DNA of 64,000 nt from Parabacteroides merdae ATCC 43184 (GTDB lineage: Bacteria > Bacteroidota > Bacteroidia > Bacteroidales > Tannerellaceae), in contig NZ_CP102286.1 in NCBI RefSeq assembly GCF_025151215.1, forward strand, positions 1,984,001 through 2,048,000. The letters are read 5' to 3'. Positions 25,471 through 33,365 of this stretch are shown piece by piece (the first letter of the stretch is position 1; each line of letters starts with the position of its first letter). The notes beneath the pieces were generated by a model, which saw nothing but the letters and a program-made list of their open reading frames with translations, searched no databases and was not told the DNA's origin. A program made the position numbers and the translations under genes.

Positions 25471-25681
25471 TTTGGCAGTCTGCATTTATTTACATTCCTT
25501 TGGAAGGATCCATCCATCATCTATTGGGGCGATATCCGAAAAAGAAAAGAAACTATATGCCGTAGACGGAGACACTGAAGATGCCATATATGTATATGAC
25601 TTGCCCACCCCTTGATTGGTTTCATCTTTCATTTTCTAAAGATATTGAAGTAAAAACACTCCTTTCTTCAATGAATATCAC

Positions 25682-25689
25682 TACTTTTG
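25682..25689 (+). promoter_or_regulatory. -7 box of small lipoprotein gene
   Basis: TACTTTTG, 34 bases before the ATG at 25724. The -33 region is not TTG. The 210 bases between the tRNA terminator and this box hold no other feature. Confidence 0.5.
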
Positions 25690-25723
25690 TCATTGTGTTT
25701 ACTAACTACAAAAACAAGGATAT

Positions 25724-26047
25724 ATGAAAAAGATGAAATGGCTGTATGTACTACTGGCCACATTCCTGCTGACAAGTTGCGGAACGCTCATGCAACCCTA
25801 TCAAATGGATAGTAAGATGAAAGACATCGAATTAGGCATGACCAAAAAGAAAGTGATCTCCATATTGGGAAAAGATTTCGAATCGGCAGGTGCCCGCATG
25901 ACCTCCGAAGGTTCGATCGAAACCATCAGCTACAAGACGGCTTCCATGACTGAAAATACGGAAGGGTATTACCTGTTAAGTTTCAAAGACGGAAAATTGG
26001 TTGAGTGGTTTAAGGAAAAATATCCGGTACACAACCACCAGCACTAA
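25724..26047 (+). CDS. Small BamE/SmpA-like lipoprotein (107 aa)
   Basis: The N-terminus MKKMKWLYVLLATFLLTSC has a lipobox LTSC (Cys19), so it is a membrane-anchored lipoprotein. The mature 88 residues contain ELGMTKKKVISILGKDF, which follows the pattern of BamE/OmlA-like small domains (G-M-T-x-x-x-V-x-x-x-L-G-x-P), then two beta-strand segments ending in YYLLSFKDGKLVEWF. In proteobacteria BamE belongs to the beta-barrel assembly complex; whether this protein does is not known. Its 3' end overlaps that of the convergent gene by four bases. A second start (25733) would give a slightly shorter signal. Confidence 0.75.
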   Translation: MKKMKWLYVLLATFLLTSCGTLMQPYQMDSKMKDIELGMTKKKVISILGKDFESAGARMTSEGSIETISYKTASMTENTEGYYLLSFKDGKLVEWFKEKYPVHNHQH

Positions 26048-26247
26048 TTGTCGCAAACGACAATGTACAAATAAGGCAGATGCCTCCGGGCATCTGCCTT
26101 ATCTCTTTTACGGTTATAAACCTTTTTCGATACATGTACCCGGTTGAAACTGACCGGATGACCGTGATTCTCAATCTCTGCTTCCCTACTTCCTTTTCGG
26201 TTCGCTTTGATGTAATCCATAAATGAATCTTTTTTCTTTGTTTTCAT
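26044..26247 (-). CDS. Small basic conserved protein (67 aa)
   Basis: The ATG at 26247 opens a 67-residue, very basic protein: MKTKKKDSFMDYIKANRKGS, then EIENHGHPVSFNRVHVSKKV and a stretch of Lys, Arg and Asp. I recall similar short proteins with DYIKANRK and an internal SKK motif as hypothetical proteins common in Bacteroidales, but no function is assigned. The longer frame reaching 26403 has no such similarity. Basic charge suggests binding to RNA, DNA or the ribosome. It ends four bases inside the convergent lipoprotein gene. Confidence 0.65.
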   Translation of the reverse strand: MKTKKKDSFMDYIKANRKGSREAEIENHGHPVSFNRVHVSKKVYNRKRDKADARRHLPYLYIVVCDN

Positions 26248-26441
26248 ACGAATAATATTTAACGTGACAAAGGTACGGATAATATCTGAAGTTGGTTCAG
26301 TCTTTCCTGAAATGTACGGAAATACATAAAAAGCCCCGACACTATCGCCTGTTCTCATGGAGCAACTGATCCGTAACATACCGTAAACTATCTCAAAAGT
26401 CATAGTAAACTAATTCAAGACATACTTCATATTATTCATAT

Positions 26442-26523
26442 GTAGTACTACCAATAGACGATACGTAGTACCACATATCGTCTATTGGTAGTACTACGTA
26501 TCGTCTATAAATAGTAACTACCA
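26442..26523. repeat. Triple repeat: 22-bp perfect palindrome plus third copy
   Basis: Bases 26442-26463 (start GTAGTACTACCAATAGACGA) and 26476-26497 are perfect reverse complements over 22 bases with a 12-base loop. A third, degraded copy of the right arm follows directly at 26500-26523 (TATCGTCTATAAATAGTA). The palindrome has no T run after it, so it is not a normal terminator. The whole gap 26404-26675 (272 bases) contains no gene. Confidence 0.9.
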
Positions 26524-26675
26524 ACAGATACTTTACGATATGTTATCATTTAGTTTCTGGGGTGTTTTGACTTAGTTGATGGCATGAAACGGCTTAGTCT
26601 ACCGGTTACCTGAGGATTGGTTTTAGGCGGTGTCGGTAAGATATCGTAACCAGTTCTTCTGCTTGAAAAGCCTGA

Positions 26676-26987
26676 TTAAGGCTTTTGCTCCGGATAAGTA
26701 CGTTTAGGATTCTTTGGAAACCAGCCTTTCAAGACGCGCTCTTCCTGCTCGAAAACTTCCTTTATCGTCCAGAAAGAGGAAAAGGCAAAGACGCCGCAGA
26801 TAGCCGAGACGAAAACGCTTTCAACCAGCAGGGAAGCGACAGTTCCCGCTATTCCCAAAACAAGAAAGATCCACCAGCATTTCGTGCCCCAATAATATTC
26901 CGCTTTCACCACAACCGGATGAAAAAGCCCAATAATCAAAAAGGTAGCAATACCTATCAACAATCCATCAAAGTTAATCATGTCCAT
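26676..26987 (-). CDS. DUF4491 membrane protein
   Basis: A 103-residue membrane protein of family DUF4491. It has the family pattern: NFDGLLIGIATFLIIGLFHP, then VKAEYYWGTKCWW and FLVLGIAGTVASLLVES, and a closing FSSFWTIKEVFEQEERV. Three transmembrane helices (about 7-24, 39-57 and 58-76) are predicted by eye. The C-terminus (KGWFPKNPKRTYPEQKP) faces the cytoplasm by the positive-inside rule. Function unknown. Start could be 26987 or 26981 (two ATGs two codons apart). Confidence 0.85.
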   Translation of the reverse strand: MDMINFDGLLIGIATFLIIGLFHPVVVKAEYYWGTKCWWIFLVLGIAGTVASLLVESVFVSAICGVFAFSSFWTIKEVFEQEERVLKGWFPKNPKRTYPEQKP

Positions 26988-27005
26988 ATTTGTTTACGAT
27001 TTAAG

Positions 27006-27036
27006 ACAGGCCTATCTGCCTGTAACGACAAAGATA
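27006..27036 (-). promoter_or_regulatory. Promoter box and leader hairpin of DUF4491 gene
   Basis: On the minus strand TATCTTTG (27029-27036) is a -7 box. Just after it ACAGGC/GCCTGT (27006-27011 and 27018-27023) form a small hairpin in the leader. Confidence 0.45.
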
Positions 27037-27108
27037 CGAAGAAATATGTATCGTTCATGATAAATTATTTCTATCCACTTATCGATAATTCTATCAAACA
27101 AAACAAAA

Positions 27109-27140
27109 AAAGAGGCATCCTTGTTGCAGGAAACCTCTTC
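27109..27140 (-). terminator. Terminator after secG
   Basis: On the minus strand GAGG..TCCT and AGGA..CCTC form a stem followed by CTTTTTTT, 25 bases after the secG stop. Confidence 0.8.
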
Positions 27141-27164
27141 ATTATATCGAAAATCCGTTTTCTA

Positions 27165-27536
27165 TTAGTTAGCCGGAGCTTCTTCTTCAGAAGAAGAAAC
27201 GGGAGCTGTCGCAGGTTGCTGGGCAGTGCCAAAGTCAGGAGCAACCGTATTCGGATCGATTGTTACGGCATTATTTATCTGTTCTTTGATTTCAGACTGA
27301 TTCGCGTGCTGAGCTCTCGGAATAAAAGCAGTAATCACAATACTTAAAACAACAACAGTGCCGGCAAGAGTCCAGGTTGCTTTTTCAAGAAAGTCTGTGG
27401 TTTTGCGTACCCCCATAATTTGGTTGGAAGAAGAGAATCCTGAAGCCAGACCTCCACCTTTCGAGTTCTGAATCAATACAATCAAGATCAATAGTATAGA
27501 TGCGATCAGGATTAAGATAGAAATAAATACGTACAT
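27165..27536 (-). CDS. secG: Preprotein translocase subunit SecG
   Basis: A 123-residue protein with two transmembrane helices: residues 2-22 (YVFISILILIASILLILIVL) and about 54-73 (TWTLAGTVVVLSIVITAFI). Between them is the SecG signature IQNSKGGGLASGFSSSNQ with the conserved glycine-rich loop and TDFLEKATW. The C-terminal 45 residues are acidic and Ala/Pro-rich, typical for Bacteroidetes SecG. It is the last gene of the sigma-54 activator - lptE - TPR - secG operon, eight bases after the previous gene. It forms the SecYEG channel; secA is also in this window (52219). Confidence 0.93.
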   Translation of the reverse strand: MYVFISILILIASILLILIVLIQNSKGGGLASGFSSSNQIMGVRKTTDFLEKATWTLAGTVVVLSIVITAFIPRAQHANQSEIKEQINNAVTIDPNTVAPDFGTAQQPATAPVSSSEEEAPAN

Positions 27537-27543
27537 CTTTGTT

Positions 27544-28311
27544 TTATTTTTTAGTGTTAATAATCAACTTTTCCAGAAATCTGATTTGGTCTGCAAAGTA
27601 AACATTTTTTTCTGGATATTTCAAGTTTAAGTTTTTAATTATTTGCAATGCCTTCTCATATCGCTTCTGTTTTACATAAATATGAGCTAATGTTTCCGTA
27701 AAATAGGAGTCATCCAGCGGTTTATGCTGGTTCTCCTCCAACTCCGCCAGATTTCCGGGAACAGGTGCTCCGGTTGTCTCCATATCCAGGTTCAGACCAC
27801 TGCCGGGAGTCCGCTGTTCTTCATTTTTTATAAAAGAATCGATCAGATCGTGATGTTGCAAACGGACTTCTTCTTCCTCTTCTTTTTCCTCCACCTGCCC
27901 GTTTTCCTTCGTCAATGACCAATAGATGTAATCCGACGAAACGGACGGCTGGAACAGAAGAGACGCATCCGTCTTCGGTTCTTCCTCCTCACGATTGGAC
28001 AGGAAAGCATCGATCAGTGAAAAAGCATCTTCACGGGTTGGATTTTCCTCTTTCGCTGACTGGAGCTGCAAACCGAACCGTTCACCTTCTATCAGGGTGA
28101 ACAACTTCCTACGGTCAGGGACATAGATTGCCATCTTCTTCAATTCTGCGCCAAAACGTATATCGTTCAAGACCGCCAGGTTCTTCAGGTAAAGCATCCG
28201 GGCAATCTGGAAATATGGGAATTCATCGACGATCTGCTTTAACTGCTGAAGTGTATCCTCAGTCAGCAGGGCCGGGCTCTCCATTAGTCGATATAGATCA
28301 GCAGCTTTCAT
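27544..28311 (-). CDS. Tetratricopeptide-type protein of the secG operon (255 aa)
   Basis: A soluble 255-residue protein without signal peptide. The first part (ADLYRLMESPALLTEDTLQQ, then FPYFQIARMLYLKNLAVLN) is helical; the middle (about 95-200) is acidic and low in complexity; the end (YFTETLAHIYVKQKRYEKAL followed by LNLKYPEKNVYFADQ) is a clear tetratricopeptide-like unit. The same gene is found between lptE and secG in related Bacteroidales as far as I recall. It probably mediates protein-protein contacts; partners are unknown. It starts two bases after lptE. Confidence 0.75.
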   Translation of the reverse strand: MKAADLYRLMESPALLTEDTLQQLKQIVDEFPYFQIARMLYLKNLAVLNDIRFGAELKKMAIYVPDRRKLFTLIEGERFGLQLQSAKEENPTREDAFSLIDAFLSNREEEEPKTDASLLFQPSVSSDYIYWSLTKENGQVEEKEEEEEVRLQHHDLIDSFIKNEEQRTPGSGLNLDMETTGAPVPGNLAELEENQHKPLDDSYFTETLAHIYVKQKRYEKALQIIKNLNLKYPEKNVYFADQIRFLEKLIINTKK

Positions 28312-28313
28312 TT

Positions 28314-28826
28314 TTACCAGTTGGCAACCGTTGCATTATAAATTTGATCGACAAGCTCGTCAATAATCTCTTCCGATAACTGGTCCTGTACCTGTTGCAA
28401 CATCTGAGTCGCATCGAATTCACGGTATGCCGAAAAGCTCTGCTCAAAATCCTCATCCGGATTCACCCGGTTGGCATAACGAACCCGAACCGTAATCGTC
28501 AACTTGGTCTGTGAGGCATAAGCATCTTCTTTTACAGCCATAGGAGTCAGGTCATAGCCCGTAATTTCACCCTCCAGGTCCAAGTCGCCGTTGCTCCCCA
28601 CCAACTGCAGACGGGTCTGACGGATATAAATATCCTTCAATGCTTCCGTAAACTTTTGCGAAAGGGGCGGATAGACTAACGGAGCCTGGTTCGGGAAATC
28701 CTTGATCGTGATCGTCTTGACCTTCGTATAATCAATAGAAGCTCCATTAAACTTATAGGAGATCGAACAAGCCGTCACAATCAGCCCGATCAGGCAGAAA
28801 AGCCATATCTTATTAATCTTCAACAT
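28314..28826 (-). CDS. lptE: LptE family lipoprotein
   Basis: A 170-residue lipoprotein (signal MLKINKIWLFCLIGLIVTAC, lipobox VTAC) with the Bacteroidetes LptE pattern: SISYKFNGASIDYTKVKTIT, then FPNQAPLVYPPLSQKFTEAL and TRLQLVGSNGDLDLEGEITG. LptE forms the outer-membrane plug of LptD and takes part in placing lipopolysaccharide on the cell surface. It sits in an operon with a sigma-54 activator (three-base gap) and upstream of the TPR and secG genes. LptC is encoded separately at 40266. Confidence 0.88.
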   Translation of the reverse strand: MLKINKIWLFCLIGLIVTACSISYKFNGASIDYTKVKTITIKDFPNQAPLVYPPLSQKFTEALKDIYIRQTRLQLVGSNGDLDLEGEITGYDLTPMAVKEDAYASQTKLTITVRVRYANRVNPDEDFEQSFSAYREFDATQMLQQVQDQLSEEIIDELVDQIYNATVANW

Positions 28827-28829
28827 CTT

Positions 28830-30017
28830 TTATTCCAGATTATATTCTTTTATTTTTCTGTAAAGTGTCCGTTCCGATATCTTCAGGTCGGCAGCGGCAT
28901 TCTTACGGCGACCGTTATGTTTCTCCAAGGCCTTTCGGATCATCTCTTTCTCGACTTCTTCCAGCGACAGGCTCTCCTCCTCTTCCACTGCTTCGGCTTC
29001 CTGAATAGAAGGAACCGGATGGACGGTATGGATCGGATGGGGATAAGCCGCCGGCTCTTCCGGCATCTCGATTGGCATCTTGCCTCCCATGATGTCGTGT
29101 ACCAGCTTCTTAAGTTCGTTGACATCTTTCTTCATGTCAAACAGCACTTGATATAGAATCTCCCGTTCGCTGTTGAATATCTTCTGATCGGAATCCTGTT
29201 TGACTAGGACCGGATATTTCTCGATATTCAGATCGGGTAGATACAAGCGAAGCACTGAAGCGGTGATATCCCGGTTTTCCTCGATAACAGAAATACGCTC
29301 CGTTATGTTTTTCAGTTCCCGGACATTCCCCGGCCAACGGTAGGAAAGCATCAACTGGCGGGCTTCCTCATCCAAACGGATCGGCGGCATCCGGTACTTC
29401 TCCGCGCAATCGCTGGCAAATTTCCGGAAAAGCAAGATGATATCCTCACCGCGCTCACGTAAAGGAGGAACCTGGATAGGCACCGTGCTCAGACGGTAAA
29501 ACAAATCTTCACGGAATTTTCCTTCCGCTACAGCTTGCGTCAGATTGACGTTTGTCGCCGCGACGATACGGACATTCGTCTTTTGGACTTTGGATGAACC
29601 GACACGGATAAACTCTCCCGTCTCCAAAACACGCAACAAACGTGCCTGCGTAGGAGTGGGCAGCTCTCCTACTTCATCCAGGAAGATCGTCCCGCCATCC
29701 GCAACCTCGAAATAGCCTTTACGGTCAGACAACGCTCCTGTAAAAGAACCTTTTTCGTGTCCGAACAATTCCGAGTCAATCGTACCTTCAGGAATGGCAC
29801 CACAGTTCACCGCTATGTATTGCCCATGTTTACGCGGGCTGTTCTGATGTATAATCTGAGGAAAAGTTTCTTTACCGACACCACTTTCACCGGTAATCAG
29901 CACAGACAAATCTGTCGGAGCGACCTGTAGGGCAACATCGATAGCCCGGTTCAGCCCGGCATTATTACCGATAATTCCAAAACGCTGTTTTATCTGCTGC
30001 ACGTCAACCTTTATCAT
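28830..30017 (-). CDS. Sigma-54 dependent activator without receiver domain
   Basis: A 395-residue enhancer-binding protein starting MIKVDVQQIKQRFGIIGNN. Almost at once it enters the AAA+ domain: Walker A GESGVGKE, the sigma-54 contact loop GSFTGA, Walker B GGTIFLDEVGELP and the arginine finger region. An acidic linker leads to a Fis-type helix-turn-helix at the end (KHNGRRKNAAADLKISERTL). No receiver, GAF or PAS domain precedes the AAA+ part, so activity is not controlled by a phosphorelay in cis. An upstream ATG at 30059 is possible but the start at 30017 matches the relatives I know. It leads the operon with lptE, TPR and secG, so it may tie envelope export to RpoN. Confidence 0.9.
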   Translation of the reverse strand: MIKVDVQQIKQRFGIIGNNAGLNRAIDVALQVAPTDLSVLITGESGVGKETFPQIIHQNSPRKHGQYIAVNCGAIPEGTIDSELFGHEKGSFTGALSDRKGYFEVADGGTIFLDEVGELPTPTQARLLRVLETGEFIRVGSSKVQKTNVRIVAATNVNLTQAVAEGKFREDLFYRLSTVPIQVPPLRERGEDIILLFRKFASDCAEKYRMPPIRLDEEARQLMLSYRWPGNVRELKNITERISVIEENRDITASVLRLYLPDLNIEKYPVLVKQDSDQKIFNSEREILYQVLFDMKKDVNELKKLVHDIMGGKMPIEMPEEPAAYPHPIHTVHPVPSIQEAEAVEEEESLSLEEVEKEMIRKALEKHNGRRKNAAADLKISERTLYRKIKEYNLE

Positions 30018-30116
30018 ATTTCTTCTACTATCTGTAATTATTTCAGTTTTATCTGCCAAAATTACAAATCTTAATCCAATTAACCGAAATCCGAAGGCGG
30101 TTTCTATACAGGTTTG

Positions 30117-30944
30117 TTATTTTTTAGCAGCGTACGTACGTTGATATAAAAACTCGGCCAGGTCTTTGTCGTCGGCAATATTTTGGATTTCTTCTGGAGA
30201 AACAGGCTCACCGATATAAACATCGACCGTACGCCCGCGCTTGTTAAAGGCCTCGGCTGGTATGCGCAACGTACGGATACGCCAGTCAATCCGGCCCAGC
30301 CAATAGAAAAAGCGGGAATTCAGGAAATCGAAATAAACAGGATATACAGGCACTTTCGCTTTCCGGATCAGACGAATCACACTGTGCGTCCAAGGCAAAT
30401 CCTGTATTTTCTTCGTCTTCTTATTATACATCGAGATCCCCCCGGCAGGGAAAAAACCCATCGGATGCCCCTCTTTCAGTTGTTGCAGGGATATACGGAC
30501 CCCGTTTATATTCTTCAGATTAGCCCCCTGGTTATTGGAGTCTGGCTTGACGGACACGAAATTATCTCCCATGGCCCCGATTTTGGTCAATACGCCGTTT
30601 ACCATTACTTTGAAATCCGGACGGCGTGAAGCGAATATATCGATCAACATAATCCCGTCTATCGATCCGATAGGATGGTTCGAAACTGTAGCGAAAGCGC
30701 CTTCGGGCAGATGATCCAGCACCTCGGCGTTATGTAGATCATATTTAATATCGATCAACGGGTCGTTCAGCAAGGCTGTTGTGAACTCCGCTCCCCGCAA
30801 ATGGCAGTTATGGGCATGAGCCTTGTTTACCTTATCGATACTCAACCATTTGATCAGCACTTTCCCCAGAAAAGAGCCGAAACGACTTTTAAAGAACGGG
30901 GCAGCTTCCTGTAAATCATGTATGTCTACAACGCTCTCTTTCAT
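30117..30944 (-). CDS. PlsC-like lysophospholipid acyltransferase
   Basis: A 275-residue acyltransferase. Motif I is NHPIGSIDG (H-x4-D, about residues 90-98), motif III is FFPAGGIS with a Gly-rich variant of the usual F-P-E-G-T, and the end has VDVYIGEPVSPEEI (motif IV). It moves an acyl chain from acyl carrier to a lyso-lipid. There is no long membrane helix; it is probably a peripheral membrane enzyme. It is the last gene of a four-gene operon (cytidylyltransferase, SDR, CDP-alcohol phosphatidyltransferase, acyltransferase), so the substrate may be the product of that pathway. In Bacteroides a PlsC-like O-acyltransferase works on glycine lipids; whether this is the same protein cannot be told. 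Confidence 0.85.
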   Translation of the reverse strand: MKESVVDIHDLQEAAPFFKSRFGSFLGKVLIKWLSIDKVNKAHAHNCHLRGAEFTTALLNDPLIDIKYDLHNAEVLDHLPEGAFATVSNHPIGSIDGIMLIDIFASRRPDFKVMVNGVLTKIGAMGDNFVSVKPDSNNQGANLKNINGVRISLQQLKEGHPMGFFPAGGISMYNKKTKKIQDLPWTHSVIRLIRKAKVPVYPVYFDFLNSRFFYWLGRIDWRIRTLRIPAEAFNKRGRTVDVYIGEPVSPEEIQNIADDKDLAEFLYQRTYAAKK

Positions 30945-30950
30945 AAATTC

Positions 30951-31838
30951 TTATTTATAGAATGTTGCACACATCTGTTCATGCTTTCTCATGGCGAGCA
31001 ACAAAACGATGTTCAATACGATTATCTCATACAAGAAATAAACCCAAACCTCACCGACCAGAACCACGACGAACATCACGATCGTACGTCCGTTAAAAGT
31101 CAAAAGGTCTACCATGTGCATCAGTTCCTTGCTTTGTTTGCGGAAACGGATACGGATATCTTCCGGAATATCATCTCCATACCGTGCATGCAAGCTGCGA
31201 AGCATACCCTGCAAGGACGGAGTAGCTTTCACCTGCAAAAGCGTATAGCCACGATAGAGGAAATAGAAAAATTTATTGATACCATATTTCATTTCCTTAT
31301 GGCGGGCACGTACCTGTTCCAGCGACTGGAACTCCGCACCTTTATCCTTGCTGATGAAATACAAATGAAGTGTCTTGTAATAGTCCGTGATATTCGCCTG
31401 TACCAAATGTGACAAACCGGAAAGAACCGCCAAGGCAAAGAACCAGTCCGTTCCGTAATCATGAGACAGACGAAGGGCGAAACCGACATAAATACACGTA
31501 AACCAGATATCCCCGGCAAAACCATCCAAGATACGACCGATCGCCGATTTGATTCCCGTCAGGCGGGCCAACTGCCCGTCCACGCAGTCTAGGATATTTG
31601 CACATACCAGCAACAGGATACCGCAAACATTGTAAATCAGATCATCATGATAAAAAAAGAAACCGACTGCCGCCCCTACAAAAATAGAGACAACAGTCAC
31701 CATATTAGGCGTAATACCTGTACCCCTTAACATACGGGCAATACGAAAACCGATAGGACGATAAAAAATCCGGTCAATCTTATTTTCTGTTTCTATCGAC
31801 TTCAACGAAGCCTCGTACTCTTTATCCAAGTCGCTCAT
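30951..31838 (-). CDS. CDP-alcohol phosphatidyltransferase family membrane enzyme
   Basis: A 295-residue integral membrane protein with about six helices. The family motif begins normally at residues 88-103: D-x2-D-G-x2-A-R-x8-G-x3-D is met by DCVDGQLARLTG, then AIGRILD. The last Asp of the usual D-x3-D lies one residue further on (DGFAGD). It transfers a phospho-alcohol between CDP-alcohol or CDP-lipid and an acceptor. Within the operon the soluble cytidylyltransferase is likely to make the CDP-activated alcohol. The acceptor (diacylglycerol, ceramide or another lipid) cannot be read from sequence. It is seven bases after the SDR gene and six before the acyltransferase gene. Confidence 0.88.
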   Translation of the reverse strand: MSDLDKEYEASLKSIETENKIDRIFYRPIGFRIARMLRGTGITPNMVTVVSIFVGAAVGFFFYHDDLIYNVCGILLLVCANILDCVDGQLARLTGIKSAIGRILDGFAGDIWFTCIYVGFALRLSHDYGTDWFFALAVLSGLSHLVQANITDYYKTLHLYFISKDKGAEFQSLEQVRARHKEMKYGINKFFYFLYRGYTLLQVKATPSLQGMLRSLHARYGDDIPEDIRIRFRKQSKELMHMVDLLTFNGRTIVMFVVVLVGEVWVYFLYEIIVLNIVLLLAMRKHEQMCATFYK

Positions 31839-31845
31839 TTATCTT

Positions 31846-32580
31846 CTATTTATACGAATAACCGCCATCGACGACGATCACTTCGCCATTAAAATAACTA
31901 TTTTCTACTAACATTCTATAAACTTCCGCCAGTTCCTCCGGATCACAGAAACGCCCTAATGAAACCTTGTTCTCTATATTACGACGTATTTCAGCGGGTT
32001 TCGTTTTCTGCCATTCGGTATCCACAAAACCGGGAGCCACAGCATTCACACGCAACTCATACGGAACCAGGAACTTCACCATATTCTTCACCAACGCATG
32101 CACGGCACTCTTCGTCACGCCATACACCAGTGAAACCGAATGGGGCTGTATCCCCATCAGAGAACCGGTAAAGACAATGCTTCCTCCCTTATTAATCAAA
32201 CCGACAATGCGTTGCAACAGGAAGACAGGGAAATGCACATTGGCAAAAAACACCCGTTCCCATTCTACTATATCCAAATCCTCAAACGAGTCACGACAGG
32301 TCAGGCCGGCATTAAAGATCACCGCATCCAAGCGCATAGAGCACCCGGTTAGAAATGATTCTATCTTTTTGATTGATTTCCGATCGGAAATATCGGCCTG
32401 AAGCGTAAGAACCTCCACTTTGTATTGCTGCAGCAAACCGTCTGCCACCCGAAGAGCCTCTTCTTTATCCGAAGCATAAGTCAAAATCAGGCTGTAGCCA
32501 GCTTTTGCCAAACATTCGGCAACCGCTCTGCCTATCCCCTTCGTCCCTCCGGTAATCAATACCCTTTTTTCCATCATCAC
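31846..32580 (-). CDS. SDR family oxidoreductase (FabG-like)
   Basis: A 244-residue short-chain dehydrogenase/reductase. The cofactor motif is GGTKGIG (residues 11-17), NAG occurs at about 90, the catalytic Ser is in FTGSLMG and the Tyr-x3-Lys is YGVTK (about 152). PGFVDTEW follows. The sequence is close to FabG-type 3-oxoacyl reductases, but genes of this family act on many ketones. It sits between the cytidylyltransferase (two-base gap) and the CDP-alcohol transferase, so a polyol, sugar-phosphate or keto-lipid reduction is plausible. The start has three Met codons in a row region (MMMEKR). Confidence 0.88.
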   Translation of the reverse strand: MMMEKRVLITGGTKGIGRAVAECLAKAGYSLILTYASDKEEALRVADGLLQQYKVEVLTLQADISDRKSIKKIESFLTGCSMRLDAVIFNAGLTCRDSFEDLDIVEWERVFFANVHFPVFLLQRIVGLINKGGSIVFTGSLMGIQPHSVSLVYGVTKSAVHALVKNMVKFLVPYELRVNAVAPGFVDTEWQKTKPAEIRRNIENKVSLGRFCDPEELAEVYRMLVENSYFNGEVIVVDGGYSYK

Positions 32581-32582
32581 CC

Positions 32583-33053
32583 TTATTCTTTTTCACCGAA
32601 GCCTTTAACAGATTCAGGTTTGGATTGCCGTTGAGACTTCAAATTCGCTTCATATGAATCATGGATCGTTTTCTTCAAGTTGGAAGAGGACACTCCTGTC
32701 CCGTAAGGGAAATAGAATACCTGAACGCCCAAGTCTTTCAAATAATCATACTTGCCATACCAATCGTCTCCCACGACAAAAGCGTCGATATTCAGCTTTT
32801 TGACTATTTCGGAATGATCCAACGTATGTTGTGGAATGACAATATCGGGAGTTTTCAATGCTTCGATGATTTGCAGACGTTCCGTAAAAGGAATGATCGG
32901 CTTCGCCTTATAAGAAGACACCAATTCATCCGTACTCACCCCCACAATCAAAATATCCGCAAGGCTGCGGGCATAATTTATCATCCGAAGATGGTTGTAA
33001 TGGAACATATCGAATGTTCCTGATGTATACACAATCGTTTTATCCTTAAACAT
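32583..33053 (-). CDS. Cytidylyltransferase family protein (TagD/ECT-like)
   Basis: A 156-residue nucleotidyltransferase of the glycerol-3-phosphate / phosphoethanolamine cytidylyltransferase group. Motif H-x-G-H appears as FDMFHYNH (residues 14-21) in VYTSGTFDMFHYNH, and the second motif, usually R-T-x-G-I-S-T-T, is GTGVSSSN near residue 121. The Lys- and Gln-rich tail after residue 135 is poorly conserved. It activates a small phospho-alcohol with CTP. It is first in the lipid operon and probably provides the CDP-alcohol used by the transferase at 30951. The alcohol is unknown; glycerol, ethanolamine or a polyol are the natural options. Confidence 0.85.
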   Translation of the reverse strand: MFKDKTIVYTSGTFDMFHYNHLRMINYARSLADILIVGVSTDELVSSYKAKPIIPFTERLQIIEALKTPDIVIPQHTLDHSEIVKKLNIDAFVVGDDWYGKYDYLKDLGVQVFYFPYGTGVSSSNLKKTIHDSYEANLKSQRQSKPESVKGFGEKE

Positions 33054-33293
33054 AATACTTAATATCCTTTTGAAACCGCAAACTTACACAAACTTTTCCT
33101 ATCAAAAAAAAAATGGCGGTAAAAAGGACTCTCGTCCTGATTCAGTTTGGGCATTCTCTCTCTCCGCCTCATATCCACAACTATATACTTAAGTAAAATA
33201 CAAGAATGACACAACTTCAACTAACGAACGACTAAACAGGCTCTTACAACAAAAATACCTCTCTCTTACTTTTCGACTACGGACAAAAAAACA
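33054..33293. other. Non-coding gap upstream of lipid operon
   Basis: No gene is visible. On the minus strand TAAGTTTG (33079-33086) may be the -7 box of the lipid operon, 26 bases upstream of its first ATG; the nearest TTG (33103-33105) gives a spacer of only 16. The remainder is AT-rich and unremarkable. Confidence 0.4.
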
Positions 33294-33335
33294 AAAACCA
33301 TTTCCTGCTTTATCCATAAAGCAAGAAATGGTTTT
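33294..33335. terminator. Strong terminator after pdxA
   Basis: AAAACCATTTCCTGCTTTAT and ATAAAGCAAGAAATGGTTTT form a 19-20-base stem (one mismatch) with a two-base loop, with A/T runs on both sides. It lies 30 bases after the pdxA stop. Confidence 0.85.
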
Positions 33336-33365
33336 TTAGTATTCAAATGACTTCCGGGCTTCTGG

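Noticed and set aside
25324-25615. Short frames over the tRNA genes and the following gap
   Set aside because: They cross tRNA-Gly and its terminator; no coding features.
26442-26523. CRISPR array
   Set aside because: Only three copies in alternating orientation without regular spacers and no cas genes.
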